From: Malania oleifera
Taxonomy: Eukaryota > Streptophyta > Magnoliopsida > Santalales > Ximeniaceae
DNA: 64,000 nt
NCBI RefSeq assembly: GCF_029873635.1
Contig: NC_080423.1
Location: 91,867,191 to 91,931,190, forward strand
Direction: 5' to 3'
Each line of letters opens with the position of its first letter. The stretch's first letter is position 1. Position numbers and translations under genes: made by a program. Below the pieces are notes generated by a model. That model saw only the letters and a list, made by a program, of their open reading frames with translations. It did not search any database and had not been told where the DNA came from. This document shows positions 1 to 10,718 of this stretch, one piece after another.

Positions 1-1433
1 CTAACTAGTCCCTGTGTCATACAAATCATCACAGATACAGTACAATGGATGAGGGTCCAACCCCGTGGGGTTCCCAGGCACCCTAAACACATCAAACCAC
101 AATCATATACGCAACGAAAAAAGTCATTCTATATCAACATATGCAGTACAATACCAGAGTCTATACACGAGCTGAGCATGGCTCTAACAAAACTTACAAA
201 TTGGGTGCCCAAATACAACCCAAAATGGCAACCAACAAAACTACAGTCCTAGCACTTACCTAAGCGCTAACGCAGTACACCGGCCACTAAGCTCCCTACA
301 CCAAGACGCTAGTTCCGGTTACTCGAAGGACCTGTAAAAATGTACGTACAGCAAGGGTAAGACACCTCTCAATAAGGAAGAACACAAGTTATATCGGTGT
401 GTGGCATTTGAGTGTTATCATGATGCAACATACACGCAGTTAAATGCAAATCCAGTACTAATTTACACAGTGCATACACGCACACACAACACATGATCAG
501 CAATCCTGGTGTCGTCACACCCTTTGGCCTGAAGCCAGTTCGGCATTCCGGCGTTGGCCCGTAGCCAACCCACGAAGCACGGCACCACCGGCATATGGCT
601 AGTCCTCGACTCCCATGGCATCGTACCAGCGCTAACTGGTGGATCCACACCCTTCGGCCTGATCCGCCGGGATAGGCTCACACCCTTGGATATAGAGCTG
701 GCCACTCTTGCCTACATGGCAGGCAATAAACACATGCCCTCGGATATAGAGTCGGTCATTCTCAGTCCCTGGAATCATTGGAATCGCAGTCCCATCAGCA
801 ATTCTGCATATCACACACACATGCATGCTCATATAACCAAACAAACCACACTCATTTGGTAATCTAAATCATGATTTTCCAAACAAATATAGTTTAAACA
901 AAGTCAAGGCACTGCTATCCCAATATCACAGTATAAATCACATATATAATCGATTTTCAACAAAACCCGGGATTCAGCCCGTCGCCCCTTTTTCCCAAAA
1001 CTGCAATAATGAAAAACCCATAGTTTTCCCCGTTAGATCCCCCTAAATGAGTAACCAAAACACACACAGGACCGTGGACCATAGTTCCACCAAGTTCGAT
1101 TTTAAAAATAACCAATATAACACAGTTTCCCTTTACCTTAACCCCGTATAACAAAACCCAAACTCCAAGGCTCCTAAACAGCGAACTGAGTTCCAAAACC
1201 TACAAATCACAGTACAAAATATACTCACAAGACCATCCTCTACAAAACTACCAGATTAGAAATGAAATCGAGCCTTACCTCGATTTTTCGCCAAAACCCG
1301 AAAACCTCTAAAACGAGATTCCGATCTGTTGAAGTTGTAGAGAATCCTTCCACAATCCTCGTGGTAACTTTCGTTTCCAGATTCTATCAACGATCAGCGA
1401 AGAAATCTAGAGAGAGAGAGTAGGGAGAGGTTT

Positions 1434-1464
<31 letters not shown>

Positions 1465-2072
1465 TTTAAGAAACTTAATGAAGAAGAAAGAGAATTTCCT
1501 TTTATAGCCCCTTAACCCGAGCAATTTCATCAACGAAATGGTACCTTCGTCGACGAATCTTTCACTGAATTCGTCGACGAATCGGTGGCCTTGTCGACGA
1601 ATCCTGATATTCCCGTTTTCCGAAACTCCTCGGCTTCTCCTCGTCGACAAGTCTTTAAATTTCGTCGACGAGAAAAGCACACACTTCATCGACGAAATCT
1701 GGCTTTGTCGACAAAGCCTGGTAAATTTCAATTTTTCCCCTCTCTTAATATTTAAATCCAGTTATCACGGTTCAGGTTCTTACACTTATTACTTTAATCA
1801 TATATATATATACCCTATCCTTGTATATATATATATACCCATCATATAATTTACTTAATTAATTTAATTAAATAAAATTTATTTAATTTATTAATTCAAT
1901 TAAATAATATTTAAGTAATCAATAATAATTTAATTTTACTATTTTTTTTTATTTTTCATACTATTTCTTTTATTTGTTTATTTAATACATTAATTTAATA
2001 ATGTTTAACTAATTAATTGATTAATAATTTTAATTTATTAATTAATTTTAATTTTTTTTTCGGGTTATTACA
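1..2072 (-). mobile_element. LTR of a retrotransposon, cut by window edge
   Basis: Read on the - strand, this begins at 2072 with TGTAATAACCCG, a typical LTR start. It runs through an AT-rich stretch, a cluster of CGTCGACGA-like palindromes (1540-1725), a TATA box (1498-1506), a GA/CT-rich leader (about 1430-1462), and a GC-richer body. The body contains a short TTATTGAGAGGTGTCT-like block near 365 that recurs as TTACTGAGAGGTGTCT in the solo LTR at 61069-63038. The two are therefore related LTR families. The other LTR end lies left of the window, so length and completeness are unknown. Predicted proteins here are by-products of repeat composition, and no gag or pol is visible. Confidence 0.6.
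1498..1506 (-). promoter_or_regulatory. TATA box of the left-edge LTR
   Basis: The - strand reads TATAAAAGG at this point. It is followed within about 40 bases by a pyrimidine-rich leader. The CGTCGACGA palindrome cluster lies 40-220 bases upstream on the same strand, so this looks like the U3/R border of the LTR. Confidence 0.5.
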
Positions 2073-3960
2073 AGGGGACTCAAACGGGTTCGGAAAGGAA
2101 CCGATCAAAAGGAGAGGTCAATCGAGTTAAGGTCTGGGCAAGGCCATGGCCATGTGTCTGCATCTAAACGGCTGGGAGCGTACGGGTTAGATCGGCTACG
2201 CGGCACCATCCTGTCCATTGATAAGGGCAAAGATCCAATGGTAGGGAGCAGGGCGATTCAGGCATTAACTGCCCAGGGGGCAGGTAACCACGTGTCGATG
2301 AGCAAATGGGGGGAGTGGTCCTCGAGGGGCATCTGACACGAGGTGATCACAACCGTTGCTAAGGAATGGCGATCCAATGACCAGGGTGAGGCGTGCACAG
2401 ATTGTTAAGATAGACAAATTTGGACCGTGCGGAGTCGTTGATGTAGGACAGGAATGGTCGACCTATGTCCTACAGTTTTACCCTCACACAAGCACATACA
2501 CTTAAACACTTTAACTTAAGAATTTAATTATCCGAACATAAACACAATAAATCATGCTTTATTTCACGTGTTCAAGGATTTTGAAATGACTTGTCCAAAA
2601 ATTAAGTCCCAATTGGTTCTTTCACAAAGGAATCAAGCTATATGCTTAAAAGTTGTTATTTCAAAGATTTAAGAATAAAAGTTCTATGTTAGCAAACTAA
2701 TATTCATACAATTGATTTTAACTAGCAAGTACCAATATTGCAATCTATGGATCAAATGGGTTATTCAAAATGTGATTTTAATCTACTAGCAAGGGTTCAC
2801 AAGATATAGCAAAGGATTCAAATACAAGTACTGAAGTTACCAAGGGATTGATTTGGATGACTTGACGTTGTTCCACACGTAGTTAGGTCACACCTTAGGT
2901 CCTTCGTACAAGCTTTGAATCACAAGATGAACATAGCAATGAAGTGTAGATGATGATCATCGTGTGGGTATATAAAGGTGCTGGCCGTGTGGTGTTGATA
3001 GGGGCCATGAGAGTATTAGATGGAGGAGGGGTTGATGGAGTCATTGGATAGTTTAGTGGTCCCTCACCACTTGAACCCCGGAGAGAACGCCGTAGCCTCA
3101 CACTACTCACTCACAAGGAGAGGAACAAGTTTTACAAGCTCAAGCAAAGAAATGTTTCTTATATATTCAACTTCAACTTCATATCTTGTTCTTACAATAA
3201 GAAGACTATTTATAGGCATGGTCTGAGAGACAAAGCATTAAACACTCAACAACTTTCAACAATTTTCAACAACAACTCTCAACAACTATTAACCTAACAC
3301 AATTAATACTTACTAAAAAATAAGGAACTCTAACTTATAAGCACACAAGTCAAGCTTAGTTGTCTTGCATTATTACAATTCAAATTTGAAATTTAAACAT
3401 ATTCCAAAAGGAAGGCCAAAACCATGTGGGGCCCCTTGGAACCATGTGGGGCCCACAAGTCGTGTGGGGCCCACATGGGTCTTGAGTTGGACTTTGATTC
3501 AATACTTCACTTGGGTCTTCAAATATGGTCTTCGAGCACCTAATAATCTTGAAATAACATATCAAAGTAAAATATAAAGTCAATATGATAACAAAGTCTT
3601 CACATAAAAAAAGTCTTCCATCAAAGAAGTAGAAGATCTTCAATTGATCCCAAATGTTCGTGCAAAACAGATATAAACAATAGTGGACATCTGGAGGTCG
3701 TCCACGTGTCACCATGTCAGCAAAGGAGTGAACATCAGGAGGTTGTCCATGTGTCATCATATTAGTGAAAGGGATACATAAGGCATGTTGATCCCCATTT
3801 GTCGTTCAAATCAAACGGTGGGGGATAGATAGCACACAGATCGCTTTCGTGGCATCGATCTGGGGCGTTGGCATAAAGCACATATCCAGTGGTGATTAGA
3901 GGGCTACACAACCTTTTAATCGGATGGGCAAGCACGTGCCGCGTGTTCGGATCCTGCGGT
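2073..3960. other. Degenerate repeat region with LTR-like promoter, no gene
   Basis: No host coding sequence is seen. On the - strand there is a CTATAAATAG-type TATA box at 3206-3214, followed by a leader-like stretch. Three copies of a CATGTGGGGCCC-like motif lie at 3423-3477, and similar GTGGGGCCCACA motifs recur near 12998 and 13140 inside another LTR candidate. A short inverted repeat TGTAGGACA/TGTCCTACA sits at 2442-2474. This is probably one or more decayed LTR retrotransposon pieces, whose outer borders I could not fix. Confidence 0.35.
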
Positions 3961-4127
3961 CCCCAGGCAAAGCATACTTAAGCTAAAAAAATTTTTGGTT
4001 TTTCTCATTTTCATACCTTCTCTCTCGAGACCCTTTCTTTTCTCTCTTTCTTTCTCTTGTCCCCTTCTCTATTCTTCATCACGAGTGAAACCCTAGGGTT
4101 TCCTCTGCAATCCCGAGCCTCACCTAC

Positions 4128-4205
<78 letters not shown>

Positions 4206-5161
4206 TTCTTCTTCCTCCTCTGTCCTCTGTGAGTAGGAACCCTAAGGTTCCCCTCTTCTTCCTTCTCTCCGTATCTCCTCTCTTCGCTCTGATCTTTCAA
4301 GCAAAACCTTTCTCGTAAACTCACTGAACTCTCTCTCTCTCTCTCTTCCTGCCAGCCTGAATCTAAAACCACGACCTTTGTTTGCCCTCTTCGATTTTTA
4401 GTTCTCCCCTTAAGCCAACCTAAAACGCTCTCACCTTATGAGAGACCAAAGCTTTCAGCTTCACTTGCCCTAACAATGGAGAAACACAGGAAAATTGGAG
4501 GTACTCAAAATGGTGAGCATGGCGGCAAGACCCTGGGGACTTCAAGAGAAATGATCAATTCGATGTCCGTAGAAAAGATAAGCTTTTTTATTTTTTTTAT
4601 CTTTATTTTCATTTCTACTTGTGGTTTGTTGGTATATTATCCGAATATCAAGATTCGGATTTTGTGATGTCTTGATGATTGTTGTTGTTTTGCTGGGGTA
4701 GTTAAGGCTTTCATGTTCATGGGGTTAGGGTTCAGGATGGGAGACGAGTGAAATCATCTCCAGGTCCTGGTGAATGAATACCGGGGTTGATTCGTATGAG
4801 TCAACTCGTGAGGGTGTGTGAGCTGGCTCAGGTGGACCCGAGTGAGTTACATGTTCTATGGCACGTGTGGGGGTGAGTCATATGCGGGGGTGTTCCAAAA
4901 AAGATGGTTATGGGCCTTGGGGTTTTTTGAAAATGGTTTGAGGTTTTTGGGTTAAATGGGCTCGAAATAAATTTTTTAAAACGGGCTTGGGGTTAAAATT
5001 TAAAACAAGTCCCAAGTGCTTTACAGACATGGGGGGATTTTCAAAACGGGCTTTTATTTTAAAACTCAAATCAGGCCTAGGGGGGTTTTCAAAAACAAAT
5101 GGGTTGGGTCTTTTGAAAAAGCAAGTGGGCTTTTATTTTAAAACTCAAATCGGACCTAGGG
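3961..5161. other. CT-rich and GGGCTTGG repeat region, no supported gene
   Basis: A CT-rich stretch (about 4016-4350) includes the microsatellite at 4131-4197. At 4900-5165 there are degenerate direct repeats built on GGGCTT plus TTTTAAAA. One of these, about 37 bases long, starts at 5047 and recurs 80 bases later at 5127. Similar GGGCTTGG/TTTTAAA repeats continue at 7080-7260, on the far side of the inserted element at 5167-7072. The two stretches were probably once one. A 63-codon open frame at 4476 has no recognisable domain. Confidence 0.4.
4131..4197 (+). repeat. (TC)n microsatellite
   Basis: Nearly uninterrupted TC dinucleotide run of about 67 bases, ending in TTTC variants. Confidence 0.95.
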
Positions 5162-5166
5162 GTTTC

Positions 5167-7072
5167 TAATAATCATCCCAGCTAGGAGTATATAGTCTAG
5201 AGGGGGGGTGAATAGACTCTTTTTACGAAATACGTATTTTTCTACAAAATAAAATCCCTTGACAAGATTCAAGCAATTATATCACAATATATGAAATTTA
5301 AATCGTGCACAAAACAAATAATAAAGAGTATAGGAAGAGAAATATCAACACCGATATTTTTACGTGGTTTGGCACCAAGCTTACGTCTGCGTCTTAGCAT
5401 CAAGTCAAGGATTCCACAATCCACTATGATTTCTTTCACCGGTGGAGAAGCCTTACAACTCGAGTACCAAACCTTATACCCGGGAACAAATCCCTACCGC
5501 ACTCACCAAGAGTCTTCACTTTGGTTCACAACGAACTTTCACCAAACAGTTCACAAAGAACCTTTTACAAGAGATGATGGATACAAAGAAATTGCTTTTC
5601 AAATGAGCTAATATGAATTACAACACAATCTCATGCTACTCTCTCGAGGAGTGAATCAAACACAATAAATGAGCAAAAGAGAGTTGAGCACTTGAATAAG
5701 AAAAACAATGATGCAAAGTGCTTGGAGCTTAGGTTTTTGGTATAAAATGATATTTAAGACTAACTTGTGTAAAACCAATCAAAACTATGTCTAAACAAGC
5801 CTAATATCTTGTATTTATAACCCAAGAGCCAAAGGAGTCGCTAACTAGTCGTTGGGGGGAAGAAAAGGTATTTTTTATTTGGTAAACTAATCATTTTCTG
5901 CCCGTTGGACTCGTCGACGTGTCCCCTACCCTCGTCAACAAGTCACACACTGCCACTCGTTGACGAATCCCCTGTGTTCATCGATAAGTGCCCTAAATCA
6001 GAAAAAGTTATCAACATGAAAGTTGCGGAATTTTGTCATAACTTTCTAGGGACACCAAAATCGTCATTTTTGACCTTTTCTAGTAAACCTTATGCCTCAA
6101 ATACCGAAAGGTACTCAAGACTCAAGGCTGTACTATGTTAGTGACGATTGCTTTGTTTTTCCTTGTCAAAAAGTCTTTTAATGACTCAAAACATTCTTAA
6201 ACAAAAGTATATGAAATATATTAAGTCTAATGAAGATTAAAACTTGTCTAAGTGAGTTTTCCATGAATATAAGATATCTTGTTTTATGAAAACATATTTG
6301 AAAATTCGTTTCGATATTTTATATGCTTAGAATGTCCTTTATTGAAAATATATTTTACTTTCTTTGCACCCTTAGAACATAAGATTTGTTTTGATAAAAC
6401 CGAGACTAAGTATGAAGATGTTCAAAATACCAAGTTGTTTGAAAACTTGTCCCTTTGAAAATATATCTTGAGTTTAGGATTCTTTTAACAAACTCTTTGA
6501 TTTTAATTTTGAAAATTATGAATTGAGTTTGTGACTTTTAGTGTAATCTAATGAACTCATGTGTCCTAATATGCATGTGCATTGCTCAACTCTTACTCAG
6601 AAATCATACAGAAACAAAACGCAAGAGTTACAAAAAGTTCGTACCACACACAACCCTTATTACAAATAATTCTGCAATTTAAGCTTTCAGTTGTGCTTGG
6701 GTCCTTCCGCGTATGTGTCCATTTGATCTTTCCTTCTTGACGCCTACTCGGTCCGATCTTTGCCTCTCACTCGGTACTTCAAGCATTTGCCACTTGTACC
6801 ACTACTAACCATAACTGCAAAGATAGGAAAACACTAGGAACACACAAATATGTTAATATCATCAAAACACATTAAATATGATATTGTAGCCAACAAGGCT
6901 AACATTCTCCCCCTTTTTGATGATGTCTAACATATTACTAATTTACTTAATCTTTGCATTTGAGTTTGACTTACCATAGCTTATTATGCAAAGATAAGCT
7001 AACCTAGAACCACTAATGGGTTGTTATCATCAAAACAACGCAATTAAACTCACATGGCCTCTAAGGCTAACG
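5167..7072 (-). mobile_element. Deleted LTR retrotransposon, 5' LTR remnant plus 3' LTR
   Basis: Read on the - strand, a full LTR begins at 6904 with TGTTAGCC. It is preceded by a polypurine tract AAAAAGGGGGAGAA (6905-6919) and has a TATA box at 5811-5820. Upstream of the tract, 7072-6960 is a diverged copy of the LTR's first 110 bases, sharing GTTAGCC, GTTTTGATGATA and TATCTTTGCA. It starts CG where TG is expected. The whole unit is flanked by GTTTC on both sides (5162-5166 and 7073-7077), consistent with a 5-bp target duplication. The coding interior and most of the 5' LTR are gone. Family is probably copia-like, judging from the LTR style alone. Confidence 0.6.
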
Positions 7073-7077
7073 GTTTC

Positions 7078-9179
7078 AAAAATAAGTAGGCTAAAGGGAT
7101 TTTTAAGAAAGAGTTTGGGCTCGGGTGATTAAAATGATTTGGGCTTGGCTGTTTTAAATGACTTGGTTCGGGGGTTTTAAAAACAATTGGGCTTGGCTTT
7201 CAAAAAAAAAAAATGGAATTGGGCTTGGTTTTAAAAAAAAATGAAAATGGGTTGCAGGTCTGAGCTCAGGATCTGGTTTCAGCGGTTTAAACTGAGTATG
7301 AACCCGATCTTAAGTTTGAGTCCGGTGGGTTATCAAAGAAAACTGACCCAAGTTCGGGTCTAGGGTTCGGATTTGAGCTGAATCAAGGTCAGCTCAAGTT
7401 CACGTTTGAACTTGAGGCTTAAAGGGGTGATCCTGCATTCAAAACCCTGCATTCATACTCATATACAATTTATTATGTACAACAAAACAGGGGTGAGAGA
7501 TTTGAATTTTACCCTCCTCTTCTTCTCTCCTCCTTTCTTTCTCATTTCTTTTGTGTATGTCTGTGCCTATCTGGTTTGTGCTGTGTACTCTGGATATTCT
7601 GTTTCTGGATTGCTCCGCCTCTGCTTCTGAATTTTTCCACCTTTGCTTCTGAATTGTTGTTCTGTGCTCTAAATGTATATTGTGCTCTACAAATTGTTGC
7701 TTTGCTTCTGCTTACACATGCACTGTAATGCTCACAATTTTCTGCATAGTTTTTTTTTCCCTGGTTTCTCTCAATTTCTGCAGAGTGTTTCTAGCTCTCT
7801 GCCTCTCTTTTCCCTCTCAATTTCTGCAGGGGTTTCACTAATGCTTCTTTCTTTCTCTTCTCAATTTCTACTGAGTTTCTCTACTGCTCTGTCCATCTAT
7901 GCTACAATGCGAGCCTCCCTATTTATAGGGAGGCTTGGGGGTCTGATTGGCGCCAAATTCGTCCCCTCTTAACAGATTTCCCTTGAGCTGGCAGAGAATA
8001 ATTTTTAACCAACTCCTTTGCACATGTCATTTCTGTTTGTTATGAATTTCATTTGCTAATCTGAAGTGCAACTTCTCTTTGGTGCCCAGGTGAACTGGAA
8101 GATGCTTCCAGCTGGCGATTGGGGATTGGAGGGCCTTGCGTTTATTTATTTATGTAATTTTCTTTTTTCATGTATTTTCTGCTTTTTGATGTACCTTCCA
8201 GTTCGTTCTCCTGCAACATGTATTTGCACTGGTTTGTATGTTGTTTGTAACTTTCTAAATATGCATTTTTGTATTTTTTCACTGTGTATCTACCACACCC
8301 AGAGCACGTGCTCCCCCTCCCTTTATTGTAATAAAATGTGACCCAATTTAACTTTTTTTCAATTTTGACCAACGAGACCCATATCATAGTTGACCGATCT
8401 TTTTCAAAAGAAAAACCTGGTAATAAGAAACATGACTTTGAGACTCGCCTAAAACCCGATTTCCAAAATTTGGAGGACTTACTCTAAAATTTGTTAGACT
8501 TAATTCAAAAATTGAAAAACTCAATATAAAATTCTATAAACTCAATTTAGAAGTCTGAATGACTCACTTAAAAATGACTCGCTTAAAAGTTCCTAAACTT
8601 AAATTAAACAAACAGAAAACTGAGTTTTCAAAATAAGAGGACAACATTTTAAAACTTAAAGAACTTGGCTAAAAGTTTTAAGACTTCAACTACGATAACT
8701 CAACTTTGAAACCCTAGTAAAAGAATACTAATTTTGAAATCAACCAAGTTAGAGAACTTAAGTTTAAAAAGACTCAATTCTTTGAAAATGATGGACTTAA
8801 TTCCATACTTCGAGACTCACTTTGACATATAAAATCAATATTGAAATTAAAGGGTCCGATTCAAGGTGATTGGTACCAGGATTAAATTTTAAAACTCGTG
8901 ACCTATTTCACAATCCTTGGTCTAAGAAAAAGATTAATTTTGCAACCAAAGACAACCCTACTAGAGTTGTGAAAGCTCACTCAAATTCCCACTATTTGCA
9001 CTCATTTTGAAAATTAAAGAAAATTAATTTTAAAATAAAAGGACCCCTACTAGGACTCAATTTAAAACTCAAGATTCAAATGACTCAATTTTGAAGCTCG
9101 GGATCATTCAGGACTTGAAGTCAACCTTTATCACACCGGGTTTCCTTGGGGCGGCCCGATTAAAATTAGGGTGTCTACA
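7078..9179 (-). mobile_element. LTR-type sequence, start at 9179
   Basis: On the - strand it begins at 9179 with TGTAGACACCCTAATTTTAA, a common start for plant Ty3/gypsy LTRs. A TATA box sits in a palindrome at 7913-7934, and a transcribed-leader-like region follows. The downstream part runs into the GGGCTTGG repeats that continue beyond the inserted element at 5167-7072. No coding domains are present, so it is either a solo LTR or a remnant. The lower border is approximate. Confidence 0.5.
7913..7934 (-). promoter_or_regulatory. TATA box inside a 22-bp palindrome
   Basis: Arms GCCTCCCTAT and ATAGGGAGGC face each other across a two-base centre. The - strand reads CCTATAAATAGG, so the TATA box is the middle of an almost perfect inverted repeat. 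Confidence 0.55.
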
Positions 9180-10718
9180 ATAATAAATACCTTATTTTAT
9201 TTTTAAGATTATAAATAATAGCATAATAAAATCAATAATCATGCCATAAGTTTATCTTAAAATTTTAACATCTAATATTATTGTATTAATTTTTATATGT
9301 TATCATTTTTATTTTATATAATAAAAATATTAATAATGATGGATTAATAATATATATAATATTTTAAATATTAATAATGATATCATAATATCAATATTAT
9401 TTTTTAAATTTATGTAATATATTATATTATATTTTATAAATTATCATACTATAATAAATATTGTGTTTATAGGAATTAGGATTTGATTTCAGACTAAAAG
9501 TCAGGAATCAAAATGTAAGTAAAAAGAGAAATCTCATTCCTGCATAAAATGGGAATTGGAATAAAAATACCGTAAAACAAATATTAAGAATGAAGATCAA
9601 TCATTCTCATTGTGGTTCCTATAGTTGATTCTCAATTATCAAATACCACCTCAAACTCTATGTCAAAAAAAAACAAAAAAAGTGGAAGAGACTTCAGTTA
9701 GGATGGAGGTCTAGGCCCATTTAGCTGGTCCATGGGCTCTACCAACCAAATATAAAGCTTTCATGGGCAGCTGTTTTAACCCTCAGCCCACCTAAATATG
9801 ACCCACTTTGTTAATGGGCTGCACATACACATAATAATCTTATGTCAAATAAAATAATAAGGAATATATAAAAAAGGAATAGCTATATATTCTATCCTAT
9901 TCTATACAATAGTTATTTTCATTATATTTTCTCTTATTCTAAAGAATAACTATTTTACAAACAAAAAGAACAATAAGGTCATATTAATGAGTGCATATCC
10001 GAGTCTTGTAATTAAGTTTATCTGAATTTAAATAAATTTTAACATTTTTTTTATGTTATATTCTACACATGTTCACATAAATTTAAGTCTAAAAATTTAG
10101 GGTATGTTTGTTATTGTTATTATTTTCTATTTTTTGTTTTTGTTTTTGTACAATGAAGAAACATATTATAAAACACATTTACTATGTTGTCAGTTTTTTT
10201 GTTTCTGTTGTCGATTTTCAATTGTTTGCAACAAAATTGAAAGTAAGATTTTATAGTTTTCATTTATTTTAATAATTTGTTGCCAAAAATTATAATCCAA
10301 AAATATTTCTCTTTAATTAAACCATTCATTTTATACACTTTAACATTAAAAAAATGGAATATAAATTTAAGTACAATTAAAATAAAAAAATATTCATAAA
10401 TTTCAAAAAAATAATAATAAAATCAATTAAATAAATTTTTATTTTAAAAAATTTTTTAAGTATAACAATTAAGTAAAAATAATTATACTATTTTTATTTT
10501 TATTTTTCTTATATTATTTTTAAATGTGTATTATTATGCAAATTTATTATTTTAATCATATTTTTAGAATATTATTTGATTTAAAAATAATTTTTTAAAC
10601 TAAGTTTTTAATTTGTTTTGGTATTATAAATATTAACAAAACAGGTTTTTGGTTTTTGGTTCTTACTTTCTGTTTCTAATTTTCAATTTTCATTTCTAGT
10701 TTTTGTTTCCGAAATTAT
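9180..10718. other. AT-rich spacer, no gene seen
   Basis: Strongly AT-rich, with stretches such as ATTATATTATATT near 9420 and T/A runs between 10370 and 10560. 10100-10715 is rich in TTTTTGTTTTTG-like runs that resemble the ends of non-autonomous DNA transposons, but I could not match its two ends. No coding potential is apparent. Confidence 0.4.

Noticed and set aside
2442-2474. Short inverted repeat TGTAGGACA/TGTCCTACA.
   Set aside because: A nine-base stem in a repeat-derived region with no neighbouring gene or T-run. It is too short to support a terminator, small RNA or element end.
4476-4667. A 63-codon frame preceded by a CT-rich leader-like stretch, which could be a first exon.
   Set aside because: The protein has no recognisable domain, it ends in a low-complexity hydrophobic run, and no following exon was found. 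The surroundings are retrotransposon remains.
9180-10700. Very AT-rich block that might be a matrix attachment region or centromeric DNA.
   Set aside because: Base composition alone does not support either. No satellite periodicity was seen.
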